Positions 26,037 through 34,797 of a DNA stretch of 64,000 nucleotides are shown piece after piece. Each line of letters starts with the position of its first letter. Positions within the stretch are counted from its first letter, which is position 1. The position numbers were made by a program, and so were the translations under genes. The notes under the pieces were generated by a model that worked only from the letters and a program-made list of their open reading frames with translations, was not told where the DNA came from and made no database searches. This DNA comes from M3007 sp046160625 (GTDB lineage Bacteria > Bacteroidota > Bacteroidia > Chitinophagales > Saprospiraceae): assembly GCA_046160625.1 (NCBI GenBank), contig JBJXGZ010000087.1, positions 1-64,000 of the forward strand. The letters run 5' to 3'.

Positions 26037-27311
26037 ATGACACCGCTTGCCGAACGGATGCGTCCTCAAACCCTCATCGAATTTGTTGGGCAAGCGCACC
26101 TTGTGGGCGAGGGAGCAGTATTGCGCCAAGCCATTGAGCGCGGCAAAATACCCTCGTTTATTCTCTGGGGGCCGCCGGGTGTGGGGAAAACGACCCTTGC
26201 TCAACTGATCGCCAAACTACTCAACAAACCGTTTTTTCAACTTTCGGCTATAAATGCTGGCGTGAAGGACATTCGGGAGGCCATCGAAAGCGCTGACAAA
26301 CAGAACCTTTTTCAGCAAAAAGGCGCGATCTTGTTCATTGACGAGATACACCGTTTTAGCAAAAGCCAGCAAGACGCCCTGCTCGGTGCAGTAGAAAAAG
26401 GAATTGTGACCTTGATTGGCGCAACAACGGAAAATCCCTCCTTTGAGGTTATTCCCGCACTGCTTTCACGCTGCCAGGTGTACGTGCTTCACCACCTTAC
26501 AAAAGACGAACTCATTGGACTCGTCGATCGCGCATTGGCGGAGGATGCGTTTTTAAAAAGCCAAAACATCGAAATTGAGGAGTACGATGCACTGTTGCTC
26601 TACTCTGGTGGCGATGCGCGGAGGCTGCTCAATGCGCTGGAACTCATTGCTAATTACCGCCAACCCGAAGTAGAATTTAAGGTCACGAATGAGTTAGTGC
26701 GAGAGCTCATCCAGCAAAACGCAGCACTGTACGACAAGGGAGGCGAAGCGCATTATGACGTCATTTCTGCTTTCATAAAAAGTATGCGCGGCAGCGACCC
26801 CAATGCTGCAGTTTACTGGCTTGCCCGAATGCTCGACGGAGGTGAAGACATAGAATTTATTGCACGTCGAATGGTGATCCTGGCTTCCGAAGACGTCGGG
26901 CTCGCCAACCCAAACGCCCTTTTGTTGGCAACCACTACCATGGATGCCATCCGAATGATCGGAATGCCCGAAGCGCGGATAATTCTCTCGCAATGTGCCA
27001 TTTACCTCGCTACTTCGCCCAAAAGCAATGCCTCATATATGGCAATCGGCGCAGCATACGATCTGGTGAAACAGACCGGTTCTCTCCCTGTGCCACTTCA
27101 TTTGCGCAATGCCCCCACTAAGTTGATGAAGGAACTCAACTACGGCTCAGGGTATCAGTACGCGCACGATTTTGAGGGAAATTTTGTGCAGCAAAACAAC
27201 CTGCCTGATGCAATTGATGGGAAAGTGCTGTATGAGCCAGGAGCGAACCCCGCTGAGGAGAAGGTTCGGCAAAAATTGAGGGAGGATTGGAAGGGGAAGT
27301 ATAAGTATTGA
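26037..27311 (+). CDS. rarA: RarA/MgsA replication-associated recombination ATPase
   Basis: A 424-residue AAA+ protein of the clamp-loader class. Walker A GPPGVGKT is at 45-52, Walker B LFIDEIHR at 99-106, and the arginine-finger region is PALLSRCQVY. The C-terminal MgsA domain is recognised by SAFIKSMRGSDPNAAVYWLA and NAPTKLMKELNYG. RarA acts at stalled replication forks together with SSB and RecA. The length is normal for the family and the frame is intact. Confidence 0.95.
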   Translation: MTPLAERMRPQTLIEFVGQAHLVGEGAVLRQAIERGKIPSFILWGPPGVGKTTLAQLIAKLLNKPFFQLSAINAGVKDIREAIESADKQNLFQQKGAILFIDEIHRFSKSQQDALLGAVEKGIVTLIGATTENPSFEVIPALLSRCQVYVLHHLTKDELIGLVDRALAEDAFLKSQNIEIEEYDALLLYSGGDARRLLNALELIANYRQPEVEFKVTNELVRELIQQNAALYDKGGEAHYDVISAFIKSMRGSDPNAAVYWLARMLDGGEDIEFIARRMVILASEDVGLANPNALLLATTTMDAIRMIGMPEARIILSQCAIYLATSPKSNASYMAIGAAYDLVKQTGSLPVPLHLRNAPTKLMKELNYGSGYQYAHDFEGNFVQQNNLPDAIDGKVLYEPGANPAEEKVRQKLREDWKGKYKY

Positions 27312-27382
27312 CTTTGAGCAGCCAATGCTTTGATTATTGGCTCTACCTTGTCCACCATAAGTTCACCACTCATATTCCTATT

Positions 27383-28267
27383 ATGAAACACGCTCTACTG
27401 TTTTATGTGCTGTTTTCTATTGCCTCCGCCGACTTGAGTGCGCAAAACCATGCAGATTGTGCCGAGGCCCTTGAGATTTGCAATAAACACCCCTTAACAT
27501 TGCCGATGTTTGGGGCTGGAAATGATTCGACCGAATTTGACAGCGCGCCATGTTTCTCAGGCTTCCCCAATCCCGAAACAAGTTCTGCATGGATTCGATG
27601 GCAGATAGCGCAAAGCGGTACGCTTTGGTTTGTCATTTACCCTTTAAACATAACTGACGACATTGATTTTTTGGTGTTTCGCGTACCAATGGGAAATTGT
27701 GCCGAAAAGGCCATTGTGCGTTGCATGGCCGCTGGAGATTTTAGCCTCAGCAGCCCTTGTATGGGGCCGACAGGTTTGCGCCCCGGAGAGATTGACACGC
27801 TTGGTCCGCCGGGATGCGCTGCAGGCTTAAATAATTTTCTGGCACCACTTAATGTCGTGGCTGGCGAGCAATACATCCTGGCCATCAACAACTATTCTTC
27901 CAACCAAGATACGGTGCGTGTCGAGTTTTGCGGCACAGCGCTCCTTGGATGCGAAACAGAAATGTGTACAGTTTTGGGAGATAAATCCCCAAATGCTTTG
28001 TCTGAATTAAGTATTGGAAATATAGTCCCCAATCCAGTTTCATCCATGCAAAGTGCAAGCATTTCAGTCTATGCAAATCGTTCGGAGTCAACACTTGTCC
28101 GTGTTTCCGATGTGCGCGGGCAGACCCTTTGGGAGCAGCAATATGTACTGGACTTCGGCTCAAATACCCTGGATATTCCGACACAAAAACTCCGGGCCGG
28201 CGTATATTTTGTAAGTGTTTTTACAGAAAAAATGGTGCGCACCTATCGTTTGGTTGTGCGGGGTTGA
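27383..28267 (+). CDS. T9SS-secreted protein of unknown function
   Basis: A 294-residue protein. The signal peptide (MKHALLFYVLFSIASADLSA) is followed by a cysteine-containing domain beginning NHADCAEALEICNKHPLTL, common in Bacteroidota secreted proteins and akin to the pre-peptidase C-terminal fold (SAWIRWQIAQSGTLWFVIYP; EQYILAINNYSSNQDTVRVEF). The C-terminal ~80 residues are a T9SS sorting domain (IGNIVPNPVSSMQS; VRVSDVRGQTLWEQ; LRAGVYFVSVF). The ATG at 27383 starts the signal peptide. Confidence 0.8.
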   Translation: MKHALLFYVLFSIASADLSAQNHADCAEALEICNKHPLTLPMFGAGNDSTEFDSAPCFSGFPNPETSSAWIRWQIAQSGTLWFVIYPLNITDDIDFLVFRVPMGNCAEKAIVRCMAAGDFSLSSPCMGPTGLRPGEIDTLGPPGCAAGLNNFLAPLNVVAGEQYILAINNYSSNQDTVRVEFCGTALLGCETEMCTVLGDKSPNALSELSIGNIVPNPVSSMQSASISVYANRSESTLVRVSDVRGQTLWEQQYVLDFGSNTLDIPTQKLRAGVYFVSVFTEKMVRTYRLVVRG

Positions 28268-28333
28268 GTCAAATATGGTTAAGCCCGTGCTAAAACCCAG
28301 CGTAGTACTTGCGCCCAAGTACTTTTCGCCCCC

Positions 28334-28341
28334 TACGTTTG
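28334..28341 (+). promoter_or_regulatory. -7 promoter element of the small lipoprotein gene
   Basis: TACGTTTG matches TAnnTTTG exactly, 17 nt before the ATG at 28359. A TTG lies 21 nt upstream of it, the same spacing as at 8249-8280. Confidence 0.5.
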
Positions 28342-28358
28342 CAGCAAAATTGACAACC

Positions 28359-28799
28359 ATGAAAAATAAATCTATCCTTCTGCTCGCATTTGCCGCATTC
28401 CTTTCCTTCTCCTCTTGCAAAGACGACCCCTACCCACTGGACCTCCACACTTTTGATGTTCGCTGGTACGACGACGACAATTCCGGCTCCCAAACCGTGG
28501 GGGACGTGCTCACTTTTGGGGTGCAAATCAACTCCACCGCCCCCAGTTCCGATGACCAGTACATCACTGAATGGGATTTCTCTTATTTCGTGAACGACAA
28601 TTTTGGCGGCATTCTCAATGGCGACGATTTCATTGAAACCAACTCAATATCCTTCGATGCAGAGATATTAATCGGCAATCTCGCATTGCCCGGCCCGGGA
28701 GGGCTGACTCAAGGAGATGTAATAGAATTCCGACTTTGGGCGCGCGATAACCGGGGTACGGAGTTGGAGCATATACACCGGTATGTGATTGAGGAATAA
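28359..28799 (+). CDS. Small lipoprotein, function unknown
   Basis: A 146-residue lipoprotein. A signal peptide with lipobox FSSC is followed by an acidic stretch (KDDPYPLD). The remainder is predicted all-beta, with alternating hydrophobic strands (VLTFGVQINSTA; VIEFRLWARDNRGTELEH), resembling an immunoglobulin-like module. I do not recognise a family. It has its own promoter (28334) and terminator (28821-28862), so it is probably a single-gene unit. Confidence 0.75.
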   Translation: MKNKSILLLAFAAFLSFSSCKDDPYPLDLHTFDVRWYDDDNSGSQTVGDVLTFGVQINSTAPSSDDQYITEWDFSYFVNDNFGGILNGDDFIETNSISFDAEILIGNLALPGPGGLTQGDVIEFRLWARDNRGTELEHIHRYVIEE

Positions 28800-28820
28800 G
28801 GGCTTGATTCCCTTTTTCAA

Positions 28821-28862
28821 AATAATCCCGGCCAGTGCTTGCTGTGCCGGGATTATTTTTTT
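28821..28862 (+). terminator. Intrinsic terminator after the small lipoprotein gene
   Basis: AATAATCCCGGC (28821-28832) pairs perfectly with GCCGGGATTATT (28846-28857), followed by T7 ending at 28862. It separates the lipoprotein gene from the DUF1343 gene. Confidence 0.93.
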
Positions 28863-28904
28863 GGAATCTTGCAGCATGTTTTTTACAAATAGAATCAAGG
28901 TCGA

Positions 28905-28937
28905 AACTTCCCGAAAGTTTACAACTTTCGGGAAGTT
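28905..28937. repeat. Short-loop palindrome next to the DUF1343 start codon
   Basis: AACTTCCCGAAAGTT (28905-28919) is followed by a 3-nt loop and its perfect complement (28923-28937). It ends one base before the ATG at 28939, so if transcribed it would place a stable stem against the start codon. Confidence 0.85.
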
Positions 28938-28938
28938 G

Positions 28939-30105
28939 ATGCTTGTCATCTCGTGCCTATTCACCCTTCCAACTAAAGCACAAAGCATTGACAATCAAGG
29001 AATCATCGTCGGGGCAGAACGGCTGGAAGTACTGTTGCGCCTGGTAAAAGGAAAGGAAGTGGCCCTTGTGGTGAACCATTCTTCGCTGGTAGGAAACACC
29101 CATTTGGTGGATACGCTGCATAGTCTTGGTGTGTGTATCTCCGTCATTTTTGCACCCGAACACGGCTTCCGGGGCGATGCCGACGCAGGAGAACATATTT
29201 ACGACGGGTACGACCCCCGCACTGGCGCAGCCATTGTGTCACTCTATGGCAAGCATCGTAAGCCTACTCCGGAAGATTTAGTTGGAACCGAGGTAGTAGT
29301 CTTTGATATTCAAGATGTTGGAGTGCGGTTTTACACCTATATCAGCACCTTGTTTTATGTGCTGGAAGCTTGTGCTGAACAGGGTAAAGAAGCCATTGTG
29401 CTCGACCGCCCCAATCCGAATGGACATTATGTAGATGGCCCGGTACTTGACCCAAGACTGACCTCCTTCGTAGGCATTGCACCGCTCCCGATCGTTCACG
29501 GCTGCACGGTGGGCGAACTTGCAAAACTTTTCGTAGGCGAGTTCTGGATTTACAAACCAGAAAGTCTTCGGCTGTTTGTGATACCTTGTTTAAATTACAC
29601 GCATTCAACACCGTACGAACTTCCTGTCCCCCCCTCCCCTAACCTCCCTACTACTCGATCAGTGTTACTGTATCCCTCTCTTTGCCTTTTTGAAGGCAGC
29701 ACATGCAGTGTTGGGCGTGGCACAGATTGGCCTTTTGAGGTGGTAGGGCATCCTGATTTCCCCTGCGATTCTTTCAATTTCCTGCCCCGCCCGAATGCGA
29801 GCAACAAATACCCCATCCACTCAGGCTGGCTATGTGGCGGCTGGGATTTCAGAAACGTTTTGGTGGATTCGCTCCGGGCTTCCAAACAATTGAATCTGAA
29901 TTGGTTGCTGCAATTCTATCAGCAATTCCCGAACAAGCCAATTTTCTTTCGAAATGACAATTTTATTGACCTCCTGAGTGGCACCAAAAGTTTGAAACAG
30001 CAAATGTTGGAAGGGAAAACAGAGGCCGAAATCCGCGCGACCTGGGCGGAGGACTTGGCGGCATATCGCGCAATTAGACAGAAATATTTGATTTATCCGG
30101 AGTAA
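28939..30105 (+). CDS. DUF1343 exo-beta-N-acetylmuramidase (NamZ/YbbC type)
   Basis: A 388-residue protein matching DUF1343, the family that includes the exo-muramidase NamZ removing MurNAc from peptidoglycan fragments. Signature segments are ALVVNHSSLVGN, FAPEHGFRGDADAGEHI and VVFDIQDVGVRFYTYIST, then LDRPNPNGHYVDGPVLD. A signal peptide (MLVISCLFTLPTKAQS) supports 28939 as start; a longer frame from 28789 would read through the terminator and the palindrome. It probably acts in the periplasm in cell-wall recycling. Confidence 0.88.
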   Translation: MLVISCLFTLPTKAQSIDNQGIIVGAERLEVLLRLVKGKEVALVVNHSSLVGNTHLVDTLHSLGVCISVIFAPEHGFRGDADAGEHIYDGYDPRTGAAIVSLYGKHRKPTPEDLVGTEVVVFDIQDVGVRFYTYISTLFYVLEACAEQGKEAIVLDRPNPNGHYVDGPVLDPRLTSFVGIAPLPIVHGCTVGELAKLFVGEFWIYKPESLRLFVIPCLNYTHSTPYELPVPPSPNLPTTRSVLLYPSLCLFEGSTCSVGRGTDWPFEVVGHPDFPCDSFNFLPRPNASNKYPIHSGWLCGGWDFRNVLVDSLRASKQLNLNWLLQFYQQFPNKPIFFRNDNFIDLLSGTKSLKQQMLEGKTEAEIRATWAEDLAAYRAIRQKYLIYPE

Positions 30106-30123
30106 AATGAGGTTGTACAGGTG

Positions 30124-30231
30124 TTTTTTTGACAGGATTTACAGGATAAACAGGATTTAAGAGGGGTTTTCTGCAAAGTCTACAATTCGATGCTACACAT
30201 CCTGTTTATCCTGTAAATCCTGTCAAAAAAA
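30124..30231. repeat. Perfect 33-bp inverted repeat of the ACAGGAT word
   Basis: Left arm 30124-30156 (T7, then GACAGGATTTACAGGATAAACAGGAT split over 26 nt) is perfectly complementary to right arm 30199-30231, with a 42-bp loop. It fills the gap between convergent DUF1343 and RNase D genes. Runs of T and A sit at the outer ends, not after the stem, so it is not a standard intrinsic terminator. Confidence 0.92.
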
Positions 30232-31398
30232 TCACATAGTCAAACGACACTCCCCCTCGCTCCAAGCCACATCCACTTTCCCACCTTTTTTCATCCAATT
30301 TACCAATTCAGCGCCCATAAGTTCTGCACGCCAGCCTTTGAGCAGGTCGTTGTCAAAATCCTCGCTTCCAGACTTGAGGCGGTTGAAATCACCTTTAGGA
30401 AAAAGCAATGCAGCGCTGATTTCGTGTTCCAGGCACTGTTTTTTCATAAAATGGTAAAGCAGTTCCATGGTCCATTCGCGCTCCGGGTCCTCGGGCAGCG
30501 GCCTCGGAATGGAATCAAGCACTGCACGCTCAGCTTCTGTGACAGGGGCTTTCCAAAGTTCTTGCCAGATATCAAGGTATTTTTTCCAAACACCTTCCGG
30601 CATGGTGCGGTTGGACTTGAATGCATTTGGGCCGCCTTTCGTGGAGCGCAACACGGTACTGATGTGCCGACTTTGCAATACAGTCTCACGGGGAATATTG
30701 CTGGATTGGGCACGCTCTATTCGCCAACGATAAAGGCGGAGCAGAAATACCTTTTCACGAAAATCAATTTGATGTACCAAATCGTTGGCAAACAGTTCTT
30801 TATGTGGATCAACTATGTAGAAATCAGAATTTTCCCACTTGCGGTTCTCCTCACGTGCCCATGCTTCGCGGTGGTGTTTGCGGAGTTTGTTTGTCAATTT
30901 TTCGTGGAGTGCCGGGAGGTATTTTACATCCTCTATGGCGTATTCAAGTGCTTTGGGGTCAATCGGGCGAGCCTCCCAATTGGCCACGGTATGGCTTTTG
31001 GCAAGCGTGACACGAAGTTCTTTTTCCACAATTTTGCCAAAACCCGCAGGGTAGTTGTAACCGACAAAACCTGCGGCGATTTGAGTATCGAAAGTGTTGC
31101 TGGGTATCGTTCCAAAAAGGGTGTAGAGCAGCCGGTAATCGTTGTCGCCAGCGTGAGTGATTTTCAGTATGGCCGGGTCGGCGATGATGTCGAGCAACTT
31201 TTCAAGTGCTCTAATCTTCAGGGTGTCAATAAGATAGATGTCTTCTTCAGAAACGACTTGAATAAGCCCAAGCACCGGGATGTAGTATTTTTCACCGACA
31301 AACTCGGTATCAAAGCCAATCCAGTGGGCAGTAGCGAGCGCGTCCATCACGCGGTCGAAGTCGGATTGGTTTTCCAGGAAGTGTATTTGATGATTCAT
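30232..31398 (-). CDS. rnd: Ribonuclease D
   Basis: A 388-residue DEDD exonuclease acting in 3' maturation or turnover of structured RNA. ExoI motif FDTEFVGE, ExoII in THAGDNDYRLL, and ExoIII YAIEDVKYLPAL are all present, followed by a degenerate HRDC region (LRLYRWRIERAQSSNIPRET). The stop codon lies at the edge of the 33-bp inverted repeat. A TACCTTTG promoter element ends 7 nt before the ATG. Confidence 0.92.
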   Translation of the reverse strand: MNHQIHFLENQSDFDRVMDALATAHWIGFDTEFVGEKYYIPVLGLIQVVSEEDIYLIDTLKIRALEKLLDIIADPAILKITHAGDNDYRLLYTLFGTIPSNTFDTQIAAGFVGYNYPAGFGKIVEKELRVTLAKSHTVANWEARPIDPKALEYAIEDVKYLPALHEKLTNKLRKHHREAWAREENRKWENSDFYIVDPHKELFANDLVHQIDFREKVFLLRLYRWRIERAQSSNIPRETVLQSRHISTVLRSTKGGPNAFKSNRTMPEGVWKKYLDIWQELWKAPVTEAERAVLDSIPRPLPEDPEREWTMELLYHFMKKQCLEHEISAALLFPKGDFNRLKSGSEDFDNDLLKGWRAELMGAELVNWMKKGGKVDVAWSEGECRLTM

Positions 31399-31405
31399 AA
31401 GGGGG

Positions 31406-31413
31406 CAAAGGTA
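31406..31413 (-). promoter_or_regulatory. -7 promoter element seven bases before rnd
   Basis: Minus-strand TACCTTTG followed by CCCCCTT and the ATG at 31398. The layout mirrors bamD and implies a leaderless or nearly leaderless transcript. Confidence 0.5.
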
Positions 31414-31570
31414 AGCAGGCTTGCCTAACCCTTTATACTTTCCGGGTAAGTTGCAAAAACGGGCTGAACCTTATAATTGCCAACAAAATAATAATCTTGG
31501 GAATGCCTGAATAAGTGTGCAAACTTATTGATTAGAACATCGTTTTCTTTGCAGTTAAATTCTGCCCCAT

Positions 31571-31601
31571 AACCTTGTAGGTTTTTTAATCCTACGAGGT
31601 T
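31571..31601. repeat. Palindrome AACCTTGTAGG upstream of the AsmA-like gene
   Basis: AACCTTGTAGG (31571-31581) pairs with CCTACGAGGTT (31591-31601) with one G-T wobble around a 9-nt loop. It lies 21 nt before the ATG and resembles the palindrome nested in the MITE-like element (9987-10019). Confidence 0.7.
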
Positions 31602-31622
31602 TCAAACGATAAGATTTCTACC

Positions 31623-34600
31623 ATGAAAAAAGTCCTTTTTGGCATCGCCATCTTCATTTTCCTCCTTCTTGCCGCACTCGTCGCCATCCCGTATTTCTTT
31701 AAAGACGAGATCATAGCGCAAGTCAAAACCGCCGCCAACGAAAGCCTGACCGCCAGGTTGGAATTTTCTGACGTGGACATCTCGGTTTTTCGAAATTTTC
31801 CGCAACTCTCCGTTGGCCTTGAAGCCATGGAAATCACCAATGGCCCGGGCCCCTTCGAGGGAGTAAAACTCGTGCAATGTGAACGGCTCGATGTAGCGGT
31901 GGACCTTTGGTCGGCCATTTTCGGCGACCAAGTCGTGATTAAAGGGCTGTTTTTTAAAAAACCAGACATCAAGGTGTACGCCCTGAGCAACGGGCAAGCG
32001 AATTACGATATTACAAAGCCGGATGAGGCGGCAGATAAAACAGCCGCTACAGAAGAGGCTGCCCCCGTCAAACTCGAAAGTTACGGCATAGAGGACGGCA
32101 AAATTCTATACGACGACCGGGGCCTCGACATGAAGGCCGAAATGGAAGGGCTAAATCATACAGGATCAGGTGAATTCACTTCCACCTTGTACGATTTGGT
32201 GATGAAAACGACTATCGAGAAACTCTCCATCAACTACGGAGGGGTACAATATTTGCGCAACGCAAAGGCCGATTGGATTTCGACGTTAGGGGCAGACATG
32301 GCGAACATGAAGTTCAGCTTCAAAGAGAATGACCTGAAAGTCAATGATTTAAAACTCCTGCTCAACGGCTGGGTGCAGATGCCCGAAAATTCGGAGGACA
32401 TCCGCATGGACCTGACTTTTGGCACGCCCGCCAATACGTTCAAAAGCCTGTTGAGTATTATTCCCGGGGCTTACACAAAGGATTACAACGATGTACAGGC
32501 CAATGGTACAGTCCAATTCGCAGGCTTTGCAAAAGGCACTTACAACGAAAAAATATACCCCGCTTTCAAACTGGATTTCAAAGTCGGAAATGCAGATTTT
32601 AAATACCCGAGCCTGCCGTTGGGGGTAAGCAATATCAACGTGGACGCTTCCATTGCGCTTCCATCTGCACGTTTGAATGACCTTACGGTGAAAATTCCGA
32701 AGTTCAGTTTGAAAATCGGCTCAAACCCACTTGAAGGTTATTTCAACCTGAAAACCCCCGAAAGCGACCCCACGGTTGACATGAAATTGAATGGCACGCT
32801 CAATCTCGGCGAATTGTCTAAAGCATTCCCGATGGAAGGCGTGCAGGAACTCGCAGGCATCATCAATGCCAACATGACCCTTAAAGCAGCGATGAGCCAG
32901 ATTGATCAGGCAAAGTACGACGAAGTGGATATGGCCGGCACTTTTGGCATGAGCGGCATTACGTACAAATCCGCCGGAACGCCGACAGTAAAAATCAACT
33001 CCCTTGCAACAAGTATTACGCCACAACGCGTTGATATTCAAACTTTTGATGCAAAACTCGGCAACAGCGACCTTCGTGCATCTGGCAGCATAGACAACTT
33101 GCTGGCTTATTTCAGCACGACCAAAACGATGCGCGGTAACCTCAATTTTACTTCCGCTTATTTTGATGCAAACGAATGGATGGAACCTGCGCCTACCGAT
33201 GGCAGTGTGGTGCCAAACGATGTGGCAGAGCCTGCAACCACAGCCGCTTTTGACCGCTGGGATTTCACGGTAGATGGCAAAATCGGCAAATTGAAATACG
33301 ACACTTACGATATTTCAAACCTGACAGCAGCAGGGCATTTCACTCCAAACAAAATGGATATTTCAAGTTTTGGGCTGAAACTCGGTGGCACAAGTGACCT
33401 GAGTGGCAGTGGTCAAATCCTGAATGCCTGGAATTATCTTTTTGACAATCAAACAGTTGCGGGGGTAATAAACCTAAACTCGTCTTATTTCGACCTGAAT
33501 CAGTTTATGACTGAGCCTGTAGCCGCCACGACCACCAAGGGTGCAACACCGGCTGCGCCACCTGCCGAGTCCGTGATTCCGGTACCTGAAAACATGGACA
33601 TGACGATCAATGCAGATTTTGCCAAAATCAAATACACTACTTACGACCTAAACAACCTTTCTGGGCAAATAATCGTAAAAAATCAGGTTGCCAAACTGAA
33701 AGACTGCACCGCAGATGTATTGGGCGGGCAAATCGGCCTTACAGGCGACTACAACACGCAAAATCTGGCAAAACCGACATTCAACATGGACATGGCACTG
33801 CAAAACATGGGCTTCCGCGATGCCTATCAAAACTTTGCAACCATAAAAGCCTTAGCACCTGTGGCTCAATTGATTGACGGCAAATTCAACACCAAACTTT
33901 CGATGTCAGGAGGGTTGGGAAAGGACATGATGCCAGATTTCAACACCCTTTCAGCAGCGGGTTTTTTAGAAACGATTTCTGCCATTTTCAACAATTTCAA
34001 ACCCATGAACGCAATCGGCGAAAAGTTGAATGTTGGCGCGCTGAAGCAATTTCAGTTGAAAAACACGAAGAACTGGTTTGAGATCAAAGACGGTAAAGTG
34101 ACGGTCAAACCGTTTAATACGACCGTAGGGGATGTTGCCATGCAAATCGGCGGCTCGCACGGTCTCTCCAGCGATATGGAATACCAGGTAATGACGAAAG
34201 TGCCGCGTAAATCATTAGGAAGTGCGGCCAATACAGGGATTGATTATCTTTCCAAAGAAGCATCAAAAATCGGCGTTAACTTGGGACAAGGTGAGTTCAT
34301 CAACGTCCGTTTTGACCTGACCGGCACCCTTTTCAATCCAAAGGTGGGCATGAAAGTATTGGGTTCTGACGGCCAAAGCACGATTAAAGAGGAAGCAACA
34401 GGAGCAGTGACAGCGGTGGTAGACAAAGCAAAAGATTCAATCACCAACATGGCGAACCGCGAAATTGACAAAGCCAAACAAAAAGCCCAGGAAGCCGCCG
34501 ACAAGGCTGCCGACAGTCTCAAACGCCTGGCTGACAAGAAGTTGCAGGAGGCCACCGACAAGGTTGCAAAAGAAGCTAAAGACAAAATAGGGGAAAAAGC

Positions 34601-34700
34601 GGGCGAAGTGCTCGGAACCGAGGGCCAGAAAAAAGTGGACGAGGTGAAAGATAAACTAAACAATTTCGACCCCTTCAAAAAGAAGAAAAAGAACAAATAA
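31623..34700 (+). CDS. AsmA-like envelope protein
   Basis: A 1025-residue protein. One N-terminal membrane helix (VLFGIAIFIFLLLAALVAIPYFF) anchors a long periplasmic chain. The AsmA N-terminal region is recognised by LEFSDVDISVFRNFPQLSVG and the C-terminal region by VKPFNTTVGDVAMQIGGSHG. Repeated segments (ANEWMEP / SSYFDLNQFM) suggest the beta-groove repeats of bridge-like lipid-transfer proteins. The final ~110 residues are Lys/Ala/Asp-rich and predicted helical (QKAQEAADKAADSLKRLADK), unlike the rest. It is likely involved in phospholipid traffic to the outer membrane. Confidence 0.85.
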   Translation: MKKVLFGIAIFIFLLLAALVAIPYFFKDEIIAQVKTAANESLTARLEFSDVDISVFRNFPQLSVGLEAMEITNGPGPFEGVKLVQCERLDVAVDLWSAIFGDQVVIKGLFFKKPDIKVYALSNGQANYDITKPDEAADKTAATEEAAPVKLESYGIEDGKILYDDRGLDMKAEMEGLNHTGSGEFTSTLYDLVMKTTIEKLSINYGGVQYLRNAKADWISTLGADMANMKFSFKENDLKVNDLKLLLNGWVQMPENSEDIRMDLTFGTPANTFKSLLSIIPGAYTKDYNDVQANGTVQFAGFAKGTYNEKIYPAFKLDFKVGNADFKYPSLPLGVSNINVDASIALPSARLNDLTVKIPKFSLKIGSNPLEGYFNLKTPESDPTVDMKLNGTLNLGELSKAFPMEGVQELAGIINANMTLKAAMSQIDQAKYDEVDMAGTFGMSGITYKSAGTPTVKINSLATSITPQRVDIQTFDAKLGNSDLRASGSIDNLLAYFSTTKTMRGNLNFTSAYFDANEWMEPAPTDGSVVPNDVAEPATTAAFDRWDFTVDGKIGKLKYDTYDISNLTAAGHFTPNKMDISSFGLKLGGTSDLSGSGQILNAWNYLFDNQTVAGVINLNSSYFDLNQFMTEPVAATTTKGATPAAPPAESVIPVPENMDMTINADFAKIKYTTYDLNNLSGQIIVKNQVAKLKDCTADVLGGQIGLTGDYNTQNLAKPTFNMDMALQNMGFRDAYQNFATIKALAPVAQLIDGKFNTKLSMSGGLGKDMMPDFNTLSAAGFLETISAIFNNFKPMNAIGEKLNVGALKQFQLKNTKNWFEIKDGKVTVKPFNTTVGDVAMQIGGSHGLSSDMEYQVMTKVPRKSLGSAANTGIDYLSKEASKIGVNLGQGEFINVRFDLTGTLFNPKVGMKVLGSDGQSTIKEEATGAVTAVVDKAKDSITNMANREIDKAKQKAQEAADKAADSLKRLADKKLQEATDKVAKEAKDKIGEKAGEVLGTEGQKKVDEVKDKLNNFDPFKKKKKNK

Positions 34701-34702
34701 TC

Positions 34703-34794
34703 ATGTATGATGTATGATGTATGATGTATGAACAATAACCGGATGGTAGTACATCATACATCATACATCATACATCATACATCATACATCATAG
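34703..34794. repeat. Inverted arrays of the heptamer ATGTATG
   Basis: Left arm 34703-34731 iterates ATGTATG; right arm 34749-34794 iterates its complement, with a 17-nt loop. It fills the space between the AsmA-like gene stop and the GTG start of the methyltransferase gene. Same word as 7143-7256 and 57545-57699. Confidence 0.92.
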
Positions 34795-34797
34795 TTC

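Noticed and set aside
28789..28938. Longer N-terminus for the DUF1343 protein
   Set aside because: It would be translated from an intrinsic terminator and a palindrome; the later ATG starts a good signal peptide.
30424..31428. Long plus-strand open frame (334 codons) opposite RNase D
   Set aside because: It lies wholly antisense to a gene with intact exonuclease motifs and has no recognisable domain; a shadow frame.
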